Below, piece after piece: positions 1-8,673 of a DNA stretch of 52,913 bases. The DNA comes from Puniceicoccaceae bacterium (GTDB lineage: Bacteria; Verrucomicrobiota; Verrucomicrobiia; Opitutales; JAFGAQ01). The notes under the pieces were generated by a model. The model saw only the letters and a list, made by a program, of their open reading frames with translations, ran no database searches and had not been told where the DNA came from. The stretch's first letter is position 1; every line of letters starts with the position of its first letter. Position numbers and translations under genes: made by a program. The stretch covers positions 1-52,913 of the forward strand of contig JBEGIR010000059.1 of the NCBI GenBank assembly GCA_040224245.1. Direction: 5' to 3'.

Positions 1-875
1 AACCCCAGCACCAGTGCAGCGATGCCCAAAAGACCGGCGGAAATGACGGTGCTGGCTTCGGGGACGGGTTGCAGGGAATCACCGAACGAAATGTTACCGA
101 TGCCGATGGACTGCAGGCTGGGACTGATCTTGTGCTGTTTATCCTGATCCCACAGAGCGTTGCTGCCGCTCGAGTAGTAAAATTTCACGTAGTTCACGGG
201 ATCGTTCCAGCTCACATTCATGGAAGAGGATGAACTGTCGTGAGCACTGGCGTTTTGATCATCGTAGGAACCGTCAGCCAGTGTGCCGCGATAAAGCGGA
301 CGGTTGTTGCTGGATGCATTTGCATCGGTGTAGACATTTGAACCAGTGGTGACAGTGTGGTTCTGGGTGCTGCTGTTCCAGTTTTCGTCATAGGAGGTGA
401 ATCCCCAGATCACGTCCTCGTAGGTGTAGTAGGAGTTGCCCTTGTATTTGACATCGGCTCCACGATCGATGTCAAAAATATCAAAGCTCAAATTGTTTAC
501 CGGAGTGATGGAATTGTATTCATTTAAGAATCGCATCTCGACCATCACATAGGAATTGGTGTAGATGTTGTTGAGAAAATCCACCGTGAGTTGCAGGGAT
601 TCGTCTCCATTATAAAGCCCGTCGTTTCCATCATAGCGTGCCGTATCGTCCAGAGTCACCCAGTTGCCACTCGAAATGGAAAGCGTGATTTGCACGTTAT
701 ATCCCGATCCTCCGACATTGGTGATAATTTGGCTGGTACTGCCAGCCGACCAATCCGTCTGGTTCCAGTCCAGCACCACAGCGGTGCAGGAGTGAATCAG
801 AGCAAGAAAGGCGATAATGTGAGCGATGAAATTGCGAAGCACGATAATCATGAATCCTATGATGTGAGGGTTCAT
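1..875 (-). CDS. PEP-CTERM sorting domain protein, 3' end cut off by the window edge
   Basis: Reading the minus strand from an ATG at 875 gives an open frame of 291 codons that runs off the left edge. The start is supported by AGGA five bases upstream. Residues 1-36 form a hydrophobic signal peptide (FMIIVLRNFIAHIIAFLALI). The mature part is rich in Asn, Ser, Thr and Tyr with no recognisable enzyme domain. At residues 271-290 comes VPEAST followed by a hydrophobic segment (VISAGLLGIAALVLG), the classic PEP-CTERM anchor; the short basic tail must lie just outside the window. In the family this tail is processed by an exosortase (EpsH/XrtA type) and the protein is exported, often with exopolysaccharide. 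The specific role is unknown. It is divergent from the TPR protein at 1098. Confidence 0.85.
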   Translation of the reverse strand, partial: MNPHIIGFMIIVLRNFIAHIIAFLALIHSCTAVVLDWNQTDWSAGSTSQIITNVGGSGYNVQITLSISSGNWVTLDDTARYDGNDGLYNGDESLQLTVDFLNNIYTNSYVMVEMRFLNEYNSITPVNNLSFDIFDIDRGADVKYKGNSYYTYEDVIWGFTSYDENWNSSTQNHTVTTGSNVYTDANASSNNRPLYRGTLADGSYDDQNASAHDSSSSSMNVSWNDPVNYVKFYYSSGSNALWDQDKQHKISPSLQSIGIGNISFGDSLQPVPEASTVISAGLLGIAALVLG

Positions 876-1035
876 TGCAATCCTACGTCAGAAACGCGAG
901 CTTATTTAGCCACATAAACCAACGATTTACATTTGGATCATTCATACTAACGAATAACTCGGAAATCTGTTTTCAAAGGATTGGAAAATCGGAGACTTTT
1001 TCGGCTAACATGTGCTGCAATGCAACAACTGGCTG

Positions 1036-1076
1036 CGCGAAAACGTTCGCGTTATGAAATCGTCCAACTAAGTTGG
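1036..1076. promoter_or_regulatory. Two palindromes upstream of the TPR gene
   Basis: CGCGAA-AACG-TTCGCG (1036-1051) is a perfect inverted repeat, followed by CCAACT-A-AGTTGG (1064-1076), a second perfect one. Both sit within 65 bases of the start at 1098, in the gap between divergent genes. They look like protein-binding sites or small RNA hairpins. No T-run follows, so they are not terminators. Which regulator would bind is unknown. Confidence 0.4.
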
Positions 1077-1097
1077 TAATCGAAAGCAGAGCAGTGG

Positions 1098-2801
1098 ATG
1101 AATAGAAAGCGAATGGGAATCTGGGTCGTCGCGACCGGCATTGTTTTGGGGATGGTGGTGTTCGCGAAGCCCGCGTATGTGAAATTCAGGGAATTTCGGG
1201 CTGACTGGCTCGCACGGGAGGCACTGGCGCGCTTTGAAAGCGGACCCGAAACGGTGGAAGCAACTCAAGAAGCACTGCCAAAAGCATTGAGTGCCCACCA
1301 GCTGGAACCACAGCGGTATCTGCCGCTGCGCGTGCTCGGAACCATTCTGACGCTTTCCCGTCCCCGGGAAGCCCTGGATTTTTGGACTCAGGCGAGGGCT
1401 ATTCAACCGGAATTGCCGTACGACGATGCCCTCGACTATGTGCAGTGCCTGCTGGTGAATGGCAAATTGAACGAAAGTCGGGAAATGTTGCTCGAGCTGC
1501 GTGAACAGCGCGAGTCGGATCCTCGGGTGAGCTATCATCTCTCCCGAATTGCATCTCTGACAGGTGATCACGAATTGGCTTACCGCTACGCGAAGGACCT
1601 GATCTGGAGTCGAAACACTCACATGCGATACCGGTTGTTTTTTATCAAACAGGGACTTGAGTCCGGGGTGAAGCAATGGGCCAGTGATGCTGAAAACCAG
1701 ATGGAACTTTTGCTGAAAAATCCTGATCTGCTTGAGGATGAGTTTCTCTGGCGCCTGATCAGTGTCGGTAACGTGGGAAAGGAACTACAGCGAAAAATGG
1801 TCGATCAGCTGGCTTCAAGAGTGGGTTCCTTTCCTCAGGAACTGCTTTGGGTTGAATATCAGATCCGAAATCAGTTCTTGAGCCCAGAGCAAGGCCTGGA
1901 CTACCTGAAATCGAAACGGTCCCCTGATTCACATTCAGAGCTGATTTTATTGGCAAGCTGGTGCAATCAACGACGACTATATTCCGAAGTTGTGGAATTG
2001 ATCGACAACGAAACCGCGTTGAGTCGAAGGGATGCTTATGCCATTTTGATGGCGGCGCTTCTGATGACGCAGGACTGGGATCGCGTAGAGGTGTTGATAT
2101 CGAATGACAATCCTCCTCTGGAAGCATTCTGGTTCAATCTGCTCAAGGCGCAGTTAATGGCAGTCCGGGGAGAGCATTCGCAAGCCACTCACTTTTGGTA
2201 CCGAGCTAAAGCAAGGGTAGTGGACGACGCGCGGGAAATGTGGAGTTTGATCGAGGTGGGGGATCGATTGGGACTTCATGAAGAGACGCGTCCCCTTCTT
2301 GAGCAGGTGGTGAACCGCTCCGGTTCTCCGGAACGTGTCGTCGAATATCTGGGAGCGAGGCTGTTAAAGCAAAAGCAGTATGGGCGATTGCTCGAGGAAC
2401 TCAAACGATTTGCGGATCGCTTCCCCAGGCAGGATTCAATTGTGAGCGAGTGGGCCTACTATGCCTTTCTGTTGCAGCAGGATGTGGAGGAAGCCTCTGT
2501 GAGAATCGACGAGATCTGTGACGAGCATCCTGAAGTATTGGCATATCACATGACCTGGGCAATGGGGGAAATCATGCAGGGTCGTTACCGCGAGGTGTTG
2601 GCACGACTCAGTCAGGTTTCCGTGGACTGGGAGAACGTCTATCCAAAATGGAGGTTTATCCTTGCGCTTGCACTGGCCGGAGTTGGTGAGCATGCCCAGT
2701 CGGAGCATTATCTGAGCGGGATTGACCTTTCTGCATTGGCTGCGCCAGAGGCAGCGGTCTTACAACGCCTGCGAAAGAACGGAGCCGAATCCGCGGAGTA
2801 A
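1098..2801 (+). CDS. Membrane-anchored TPR-repeat protein
   Basis: 567 aa. A single N-terminal membrane segment (about residues 6-25, MGIWVVATGIVLGMVVFAKP) is followed by an all-helical region that reads as degenerate tetratricopeptide repeats: repeated Leu/Ala-rich helix pairs, for example around residues 40-180 and 270-540. No catalytic motif is visible. The protein is probably anchored in the inner membrane with the repeats in the periplasm. TPR proteins of this type often act as scaffolds, and TPR genes frequently neighbour PEP-CTERM/exopolysaccharide functions, but no substrate or partner can be named here. The ATG at 1098 has only a weak upstream GCAGAG. It is convergent with coaD, 43 bases away, with no clear terminator between them. 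Confidence 0.75.
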   Translation: MNRKRMGIWVVATGIVLGMVVFAKPAYVKFREFRADWLAREALARFESGPETVEATQEALPKALSAHQLEPQRYLPLRVLGTILTLSRPREALDFWTQARAIQPELPYDDALDYVQCLLVNGKLNESREMLLELREQRESDPRVSYHLSRIASLTGDHELAYRYAKDLIWSRNTHMRYRLFFIKQGLESGVKQWASDAENQMELLLKNPDLLEDEFLWRLISVGNVGKELQRKMVDQLASRVGSFPQELLWVEYQIRNQFLSPEQGLDYLKSKRSPDSHSELILLASWCNQRRLYSEVVELIDNETALSRRDAYAILMAALLMTQDWDRVEVLISNDNPPLEAFWFNLLKAQLMAVRGEHSQATHFWYRAKARVVDDAREMWSLIEVGDRLGLHEETRPLLEQVVNRSGSPERVVEYLGARLLKQKQYGRLLEELKRFADRFPRQDSIVSEWAYYAFLLQQDVEEASVRIDEICDEHPEVLAYHMTWAMGEIMQGRYREVLARLSQVSVDWENVYPKWRFILALALAGVGEHAQSEHYLSGIDLSALAAPEAAVLQRLRKNGAESAE

Positions 2802-2844
2802 GGATGCCTGTGGGAACGGATGGATAGTGTTACAGTCGGGGAGG

Positions 2845-3339
2845 TCAGGGGGCATCTTTCATCGCCTTAAAATGAGCGGTGAGTGCTTCATGCACATTGG
2901 GAGGAACGAGGCCCGTGTTGCGGTGCGAATACATGTGCACCTGCTTCACCAGATTTGAGGACGTGAAAAAATACTTTTCGTTGGGCATGAGGAAGATGGT
3001 TTCCACCTTGTCATCGAGCAGACGGTTCATCTGAGCCATTTGGAACTCGTATTCAAAGTCAGAGACGGCGCGAAGTCCGCGAATGAGGGCTTTGGCTTCC
3101 ATTTTGACTGCAAAATCCACTACCAGTCCATCAAAGGGCATCACCGTCACATTGCTGAGGTGTGAAATATTTGCTTCGATCAACGCAATGCGCTTTTCGA
3201 TGGAAAACAGAGGGTGTTTGGTTTTGGAATCCACGACCGCCATGATGACTTCATCGAAGATTTTTGCCCCTCGGGTGAGCACGTCAAGGTGGCCGAATGT
3301 TACGGGATCAAACGTACCCGGATAGATGGCTTTTTTCAT
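2845..3339 (-). CDS. coaD: Phosphopantetheine adenylyltransferase
   Basis: 164 aa, the normal length for CoaD. It transfers AMP from ATP to 4'-phosphopantetheine, giving dephospho-CoA, the penultimate step of coenzyme A synthesis in the cytoplasm. The nucleotidyltransferase signature is intact: [14 protein letters not shown] (residues 6-19) includes the TFGH version of the T/HxGH motif. [19 protein letters not shown] (about residues 88-106) and the C-terminal [10 protein letters not shown] segment are also typical. The ATG at 3339 starts directly before the conserved [12 protein letters not shown]. It is a housekeeping gene with no functional link to its neighbours. Confidence 0.97.
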   Translation of the reverse strand: MKKAIYPGTFDPVTFGHLDVLTRGAKIFDEVIMAVVDSKTKHPLFSIEKRIALIEANISHLSNVTVMPFDGLVVDFAVKMEAKALIRGLRAVSDFEYEFQMAQMNRLLDDKVETIFLMPNEKYFFTSSNLVKQVHMYSHRNTGLVPPNVHEALTAHFKAMKDAP

Positions 3340-3396
3340 TGGTGGTATGGTAGGTTTTCAGCGAAAACAAAATAGGGTATTGGTGCTTTGTGACCG

Positions 3397-3407
3397 AGTC
3401 AAAATTT
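3397..3407 (+). promoter_or_regulatory. AGTCAAAATTT site upstream of the GH2 operon
   Basis: AGTCAAAATTT lies 152 bases before the GH2 start. The longer string CGAGTCAAAWTTT is shared with the site before the TonB receptor (8584-8594, opposite strand), and the core recurs before the NagB/PIG-L gene (13385-13395). TCAA repeats 12 bp apart follow at 3448 and 3460. It is an inferred operator of a shared regulon; the AraC-type protein at 12448-13362 is the nearest candidate regulator. Confidence 0.4.
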
Positions 3408-3558
3408 CTTCCTTTGGCTGCGGTGCTTGAGTTTGTGAGCATAAAAATCAAAAAGAAGTTCAATAATGCCAAAATTTAACCATTAGTGCTTTGTTATGCT
3501 TGGAGTCATGAAAGACCGGCAGCATCCGGACATTTCCCATTGATCCGCAGATGATTCC

Positions 3559-6219
3559 ATGAAACGAAACTATCAAACCCTGTTGACCCATATGTTCCTG
3601 ATATCGAGCATTCCCATGACTGCTATTTCCGGGAGTGAAACCCGTTCTGAAAAGGCGCTGATCGACGATTGGCAACTGATCCCTCCCGAGACAGTGGAGT
3701 CGATGGACTCCCTGCATCAGGTAAATGCATCCCTTCCCGGTGCACACATCATATCCGTTCCATCTACCGTGTTTGGCGCACTCGTGGAGGGCGGCACTGT
3801 GCCCGATCCTTTCGTGGGTACGCGCCTCGCGGAGGTGGATACTGCACCTTATCGTCAGCCGTGGGTGTATCGCCGCCAATTTGATCTCGATCCATCATTG
3901 CCCAAGGACTTCGTGGAGCTGATTTTTGAAGGCATTCAGCAAACCGGAAAGGTATGGCTCAATGGCGAATTGCTTGCCGACAGGGACGCCTTTCAGGGGC
4001 CGTTCAAGATGTACCGATTTGACATCAGCACGCGGGTGAAACCTGAAAACAACGTGCTGGTCGTGCAGATTTTCCCACCTGAAAAAGGCGATCTTTCCAT
4101 CGGCTGGGTGGATTGGAATCCCTACCCGCCCGATCAAAACATGGGCCTCTGGCGATCAGTAAAAGTGCGGCAAAGCGGACCCATCAGTCTCGAAACTCCC
4201 TTCGTTCGCACCCAGCTGGACCTGAATGCGTTCGAGTGGGCTGAACTCACGATTGAGAGCGAGGTCTGCAATCGAAGCACCGGGTTACAGCATGCGGTGC
4301 TCGAACTGCAGTTTGACTCAGAAACCGTTGAAATCCCCTTCACCCTCGATCCGGGCGAGACGCGCAAGCTGATCGCCCAGGCCAGCGATTTTGCGCAGCT
4401 GCGGCTGACGGACCCGAAGGTCTGGTGGCCCAATGGCATGGGTGAACAACCACTCTATACGCTGCATGCTCAGGTAAAACTTGCCGATGACAGTTCTGTG
4501 ACTGAGCAGCGGGCCACGCGGTTTGGGATCCGCGAAGTTTCCGATTATCTGAATGCCCAGGGGCATCGTGGCTGGAAGGTCAATGGACGCCCCGTTCTCA
4601 TTCGCGGCGGTGGCTGGGTGGACGATCTGTTCCTGCGCGAGCATGCCGACCGCCTGGAGGCACAGGTGCGATACGCGAAGCACATGAACTTGAATACACT
4701 TCGCCTGGAGGGATTTTTTGGTGCAACGCAGCGCTTTTATGATCTCTGCGATGAAAACGGTCTGCTGGTCATGATCGGGTGGAGTTGTCACTGGGAGTGG
4801 GAGAACTACTGCCACCGCCCTGAGGATGGCTACCTGCTGATCCGCCCCGAAGAAAATGCCTTTCATGCTGCGTCCTATCGCGACCAGGTGCTCTGGCTGC
4901 GCAACCATCCTTCGGTTTTCCTCTGGGTATTTGGCAGCGACACCATTCCTCGTCCCGAATTGGAAACCCTTCTCTACCAACACCTCGACGAGGTTGATGG
5001 TACCCGCCCGATTTTGCTGGGCTGCAAGAGTGGTTCCAATGCGGGCGAAGCCGAACGAAAGTTTGAAAGTGAAACCTATGGTCCCGTTGCGGTGAAGATG
5101 AAGGGGCCATACCACTATGTGCCGCCCATCTACTGGTTTGAAGACCGTCAGTTCGGTGGGGCTTATGGATTCAACACCGAAACCGGACCTGGTTTGCAGC
5201 CAGTGGTGTATGATTCCCTGAAAAAATTCACACCCGCTGACAAGCTCTGGCCCATGAACGAAGTGTGGGATTTTCACACCGGTCGCGGCGACGTATTTGG
5301 TTCCTTTGAACTGTGGAAGCAGCCCTTCGAGCGACGCTATGGCAGCTTTGACAGTGCTGAGGCGTTCAGCGCATGGGCGCAGGTGAGCAACTATGAGGCC
5401 ATGCGACCGATGTTTGAAGCGTTTGTGAGCAACCAGCCAGAGGCAACGGGGGTGATCCAGTGGATGTACAACTCGTCCATGCCCAATCACCTCTGGCAAC
5501 TCTTTGATTATTACCTGATGCCTACGGGTGCCTTCTATGCGGCACGTAAAGCGAACGAAACGGTGCAGGCGATTTACGATTATGCCCGCGAGGCAATCCT
5601 GCTCAGCAACGACGATCATGCCGCAGTCCACGAGTTGGAAGTCAAGGCCACGCTCTATGACCAGAATTCCAAGGTCCTCTGGGAACATGACAAGCGCACC
5701 GTGATGGCACCCAAGACGGTGCAGCGCATTGCGGATCTGCCCGGAAAACTGCTTCAGTCCGCTGAGCCAGGTTCAGTGTTTTTCCTGGACCTTCGCATTG
5801 AGCGACCGGATGGAACAGAACTCACCCGGAATTTCTATTGGCTCTCGCAGCAGCGTGAGCAGCTGGACTATCCGGTCAGTTCCTGGTATCAGACTCCGAT
5901 TACCCGAGCGGCAGACTTCAGCGGATTGCGCAGCCTGCCCGGTGCGCAAGTGCAATCCGAGTGGAAACTCGGTGAATCCGTGAACGGGCTTCAGTCTGCG
6001 GAAGTGACGCTGACCAACGCCTCTGATCACATCGCGTTTTTTGTGGAGCTGATGATCCGTGAGAACGTGAGTGGAGAAGCCATCCTTCCCGTGTATTGGC
6101 AGGATAATTACCTGAGTCTGTGTCCGGGAGAAACCCGCACCGTGCGGGTGCGATATCCCGATCAGGACTCGACTCGAAATGCGGTCTTTTCCCTGAGTCT
6201 GCTCAATCCGCTTAACTGA
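3559..6219 (+). CDS. GH2 glycoside hydrolase, probable exo-beta-D-glucosaminidase
   Basis: 886 aa with an N-terminal signal peptide (about residues 1-25), so periplasmic or outer. The layout is GH2: sugar-binding jelly roll (about 40-205, including VDWNPYPPDQNMGLWR at 184-199), an immunoglobulin-like domain (about 205-325), a TIM barrel (about 330-640) and C-terminal beta domains. In the CsxA-type exo-glucosaminidase subfamily the usual Asn-Glu acid/base pair is Ser-Asp; here it is FGSD with Asp461. The nucleophile position is ETGPG with Glu541. It would remove glucosamine from the non-reducing end of chitosan-like oligomers. A beta-mannosidase activity is the main alternative, but the Ser-Asp pair argues against it. 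It heads an operon with the sugar transporter 14 bases downstream and a ROK kinase. Confidence 0.85.
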   Translation: MKRNYQTLLTHMFLISSIPMTAISGSETRSEKALIDDWQLIPPETVESMDSLHQVNASLPGAHIISVPSTVFGALVEGGTVPDPFVGTRLAEVDTAPYRQPWVYRRQFDLDPSLPKDFVELIFEGIQQTGKVWLNGELLADRDAFQGPFKMYRFDISTRVKPENNVLVVQIFPPEKGDLSIGWVDWNPYPPDQNMGLWRSVKVRQSGPISLETPFVRTQLDLNAFEWAELTIESEVCNRSTGLQHAVLELQFDSETVEIPFTLDPGETRKLIAQASDFAQLRLTDPKVWWPNGMGEQPLYTLHAQVKLADDSSVTEQRATRFGIREVSDYLNAQGHRGWKVNGRPVLIRGGGWVDDLFLREHADRLEAQVRYAKHMNLNTLRLEGFFGATQRFYDLCDENGLLVMIGWSCHWEWENYCHRPEDGYLLIRPEENAFHAASYRDQVLWLRNHPSVFLWVFGSDTIPRPELETLLYQHLDEVDGTRPILLGCKSGSNAGEAERKFESETYGPVAVKMKGPYHYVPPIYWFEDRQFGGAYGFNTETGPGLQPVVYDSLKKFTPADKLWPMNEVWDFHTGRGDVFGSFELWKQPFERRYGSFDSAEAFSAWAQVSNYEAMRPMFEAFVSNQPEATGVIQWMYNSSMPNHLWQLFDYYLMPTGAFYAARKANETVQAIYDYAREAILLSNDDHAAVHELEVKATLYDQNSKVLWEHDKRTVMAPKTVQRIADLPGKLLQSAEPGSVFFLDLRIERPDGTELTRNFYWLSQQREQLDYPVSSWYQTPITRAADFSGLRSLPGAQVQSEWKLGESVNGLQSAEVTLTNASDHIAFFVELMIRENVSGEAILPVYWQDNYLSLCPGETRTVRVRYPDQDSTRNAVFSLSLLNPLN

Positions 6220-6232
6220 GAAAGGAAGCGCC

Positions 6233-7516
6233 ATGACACACAAACCACGATATTTCACGGTCGCGCTGATCTTCCTGATTTTTGCCGTGATCTCCTTTCT
6301 CACAAACATTCTCAATCCGCTGATCCCGGAGGTGAAGCGCAGCTTCGACCTGAGCAACGCAATGGCGGGACTGTTGCCCTTTGCCTTTTTCATCGCCTAC
6401 GCGGTGATGTCGATCCCGGCTGGCATTCTGCTCGACCGCACGGGTGCCAAGTTCATGACTGTGCTGCCGTTTGCGCTGGCGTGCTTGGCGGCATTTGCCT
6501 TTGCCCTGCTTCCGAACTATGGGGTGTACCTTATTTCTCTGTTTGCGATAGGACTCGGCATGGCCATGCTTCAGGTGACGATCAACCCCTTGCTGCGTGC
6601 AGCTGGTGGTGAACCTCACTTTGCTGCCTTCTCCGTTCTCGGGCAGTTGTTTTTTGGGGCGGGCGCGTATCTGGCTCCCCAGGTCTACAAGCACCTGGTT
6701 TCAGGGCTTGCCGAGCGGGACAGTTTGTCCGGTGCCATGGCGGTCTTGGGGAAAGCGGTGCCAGAGCAACTGCCTTGGCTCTCGCTCTACTGGGTTTTTG
6801 GATTGGTGACACTGTTGATGGTGCTGCTCCTGTTGGTTGTGCGCATACCCCGCATTGAACTGACCGAGCAGGAACAGTCGGGGGACAAGCGATCCTACCT
6901 GCAGCTCATTCGCAGCCGCACGGGTTTGCTCTTCTTTCTGGGGATCTTTGCCTACGTCGGAACGGAGCAGGGCGTTGGAAACTGGATCTCCGAATTCCTG
7001 TATCAATACCACGGGGTGGATCCGCAGACTGATGGCGCCAATGTGGTCTCCTGGTTTTGGGCGGCGCTGACTTTTGGCTGTCTACTGGGGCTGGTTGTGA
7101 TCAAACTCTTCGACAGCCGCAAAGTGCTGATCGGTGCAAGCGCAGGTGCCATGGTTGCGCTGCTGCTGGCACTGACCAGTGGAGAAGAAATGGCAAAGTT
7201 GGCCTTCCCCGCTGTTGGATTTTTTGCGTCGGTAATGTGGTCCATCATCGTATCACTGGCACTCAATTCGGTTGCGAGCCATCATGGTTCGTTTTCAGGA
7301 ATCCTCTGCACGGGCATCATGGGCGGTGCCATTGTCCCGCTGATCGTGGGTTTTCTCGCGGATCACATTGGGCTGCGCCTGGCAATGGGGTTCCTTTTTG
7401 TGACCCTTGCCTACATCCTTTCGATTGGTATTTGGGCACGTCCGCTGATTGCGAACTCAACGGTTCAATGGCGCAGGTTGCTCCGGAAGAACGCATCAAC
7501 CCCTGCTGCGCGATGA
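6233..7516 (+). CDS. Sugar MFS transporter of the FucP/NagP (FHS) type
   Basis: 427 aa with about 12 predicted membrane segments. The conserved NPLLRAAGG block (around residue 117) followed by FSVLGQLFFGAGAYLAPQ matches the fucose/glucose/galactose/N-acetylglucosamine proton symporter family. The RBS GAAAGGAA lies about six bases before the ATG. Given the exo-glucosaminidase upstream and the sugar kinase downstream, glucosamine or N-acetylglucosamine is the likely substrate; this is inference from context. The stop codon overlaps the putative ATG of the next gene (ATGA), indicating translational coupling. Confidence 0.85.
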   Translation: MTHKPRYFTVALIFLIFAVISFLTNILNPLIPEVKRSFDLSNAMAGLLPFAFFIAYAVMSIPAGILLDRTGAKFMTVLPFALACLAAFAFALLPNYGVYLISLFAIGLGMAMLQVTINPLLRAAGGEPHFAAFSVLGQLFFGAGAYLAPQVYKHLVSGLAERDSLSGAMAVLGKAVPEQLPWLSLYWVFGLVTLLMVLLLLVVRIPRIELTEQEQSGDKRSYLQLIRSRTGLLFFLGIFAYVGTEQGVGNWISEFLYQYHGVDPQTDGANVVSWFWAALTFGCLLGLVVIKLFDSRKVLIGASAGAMVALLLALTSGEEMAKLAFPAVGFFASVMWSIIVSLALNSVASHHGSFSGILCTGIMGGAIVPLIVGFLADHIGLRLAMGFLFVTLAYILSIGIWARPLIANSTVQWRRLLRKNASTPAAR

Positions 7517-8427
7517 TGCGAGACATGAACCTATTAACCAGCAACGACCGCGTCATCGGCGTCGACATGGGCGGAACGAAAATCCATGCGGGCCTGGTCT
7601 CCCGTAACCATGTGCAGGAGCGTTCCTTGCGACAGGTGAACGGTGCCGCGCGCAAAGAAAAAGTGCTGGCGGATCTCATCCTGTGCATTGAGGAACTGAT
7701 GCAGGACTCGGTCCAAGGCATTGGAGTGGGAGTTCCCAGTCTCGTCGATGTGACTTCGGGAACGGTCTATCAAATGCAGAACATTCCCTCCTGGGATGAA
7801 GTACATTTGGGAGAAATCCTCCGGGAGCGCTTTGCTGTACCTGTCTACGTGAACAATGATGCAAACTGCTTTGCCATAGGAGAAAAATACTACGGTGCCG
7901 GGAAGCATCATGCCAATTTTGTAGGGCTGACCCTTGGGACAGGCCTGGGTGGAGGTGTGGTCATCCATGATCGCCTCTACGAGGGTACCAGTTGTTGTGC
8001 AGGAGAGTTTGGCAGCATCCCTTATCTCGAAAGTATTTTTGAGGACTATTGCAGTGGCAAATTCTTCAAACGCTTACTGGGTATGGAAGGAAGGGTGGTC
8101 AGTGAACAGGCCCGTGCGGGAGAGCATGCTGCAATCCGTGCGATGCATGCATTTGGGGAGCATCTCGGCAATTTGCTGCAGACGATCCTGTTTGCCTATG
8201 ATCCTGAGGCAGTGATTTTTGGCGGTTCCATCCGCCGGGATTTTCCGCTCTTTGAACCCGGAGTCCGCCACGCACTGCAGCGCTTTCCCTATGTGCATTG
8301 TGTCGAGCGCCTGAAACTGTACGCGTCGTCACTCGCAGACAGTCCTGTGCTCGGTGCAGCAGCGCTCTACTGGGATGCGCATGCGAAGCGGGAACAGGGA
8401 GAATCCCTGGGTGTGGGCGTGAGTTGA
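7513..8427 (+). CDS. ROK-family sugar kinase
   Basis: 304 aa from the ATG at 7513, which overlaps the upstream stop by four bases; ATGs at 7516 and 7525 are alternatives. The open frame extends upstream, but that part only shadows the transporter. The phosphate-binding loop GVDMGGTKIHAGLV and the catalytic VNNDANCFAIGE (Asp at the base position) are present, as is GLTLGTGLGGGVV. The zinc signature usual in ROK proteins (GHxxxxxxxxxCxCGxxGC) is missing: the segment reads AGEFGSIPYLESIFEDYCSG, with the metal His and Cys cluster lost. No DNA-binding domain is present, so it is an enzyme and not a NagC-type repressor. It probably phosphorylates glucosamine or GlcNAc brought in by the adjacent carrier; glucokinase activity is possible. 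Confidence 0.85.
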   Translation: MMRDMNLLTSNDRVIGVDMGGTKIHAGLVSRNHVQERSLRQVNGAARKEKVLADLILCIEELMQDSVQGIGVGVPSLVDVTSGTVYQMQNIPSWDEVHLGEILRERFAVPVYVNNDANCFAIGEKYYGAGKHHANFVGLTLGTGLGGGVVIHDRLYEGTSCCAGEFGSIPYLESIFEDYCSGKFFKRLLGMEGRVVSEQARAGEHAAIRAMHAFGEHLGNLLQTILFAYDPEAVIFGGSIRRDFPLFEPGVRHALQRFPYVHCVERLKLYASSLADSPVLGAAALYWDAHAKREQGESLGVGVS

Positions 8428-8456
8428 TCTGTCCTTAACGACTGTTGATTCTATGC

Positions 8457-8484
8457 AGGCCCGGTTCATTTGAGCCGGGCTTTT
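8457..8484 (+). terminator. Intrinsic terminator after the ROK kinase
   Basis: GCCCGG (8459-8464) pairs with CCGGGC (8475-8480), extended inwards by TTCA/TGAG with one wobble, and TTTT follows at 8481. It lies about 30 bases after the kinase stop and separates the GH2-MFS-ROK operon from the receptor gene. Confidence 0.75.
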
Positions 8485-8542
8485 GTCGTTAAAGAGCGAC
8501 CGCCATGGCATTCATGCTCCCGACTTTGATTTGCCTGAAATC

Positions 8543-8594
8543 TCAAAATGATCAAATAAATCAAGAGGATGCGCAATTTTAGCAAAATTTGACT
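8543..8594. promoter_or_regulatory. Candidate operator before the TonB receptor
   Basis: Three direct TCAAA/TCAAG repeats start at 8543, 8552 and 8561 with a 9-bp period (TCAAAATGA, TCAAATAAA, TCAAGAGGA). AAAATTTGACT follows at 8584-8594, which is AGTCAAATTTT on the other strand, the motif also found before GH2 and nagB. The region lies 80-130 bases before the receptor start. No convincing -10 box at normal spacing was found. It is an inferred regulator-binding region. Confidence 0.4.
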
Positions 8595-8673
8595 CGTGGC
8601 GCTCTGCTAGAATGCCAGACAGTTCGATTGATTGCACTGCTTTGCATCGAAAAAACTCATCACTGTCAAACCT

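Noticed and set aside
4318-5688. 456-codon minus-strand open frame opposite the GH2 gene
   Set aside because: It lies within the GH2 catalytic region and has no recognisable domain or RBS; it results from codon bias of the real gene.
7057-7512. Upstream extension of the ROK kinase frame
   Set aside because: It overlaps the transporter in another frame and encodes no ROK sequence. The kinase begins at the coupled ATG at 7513.
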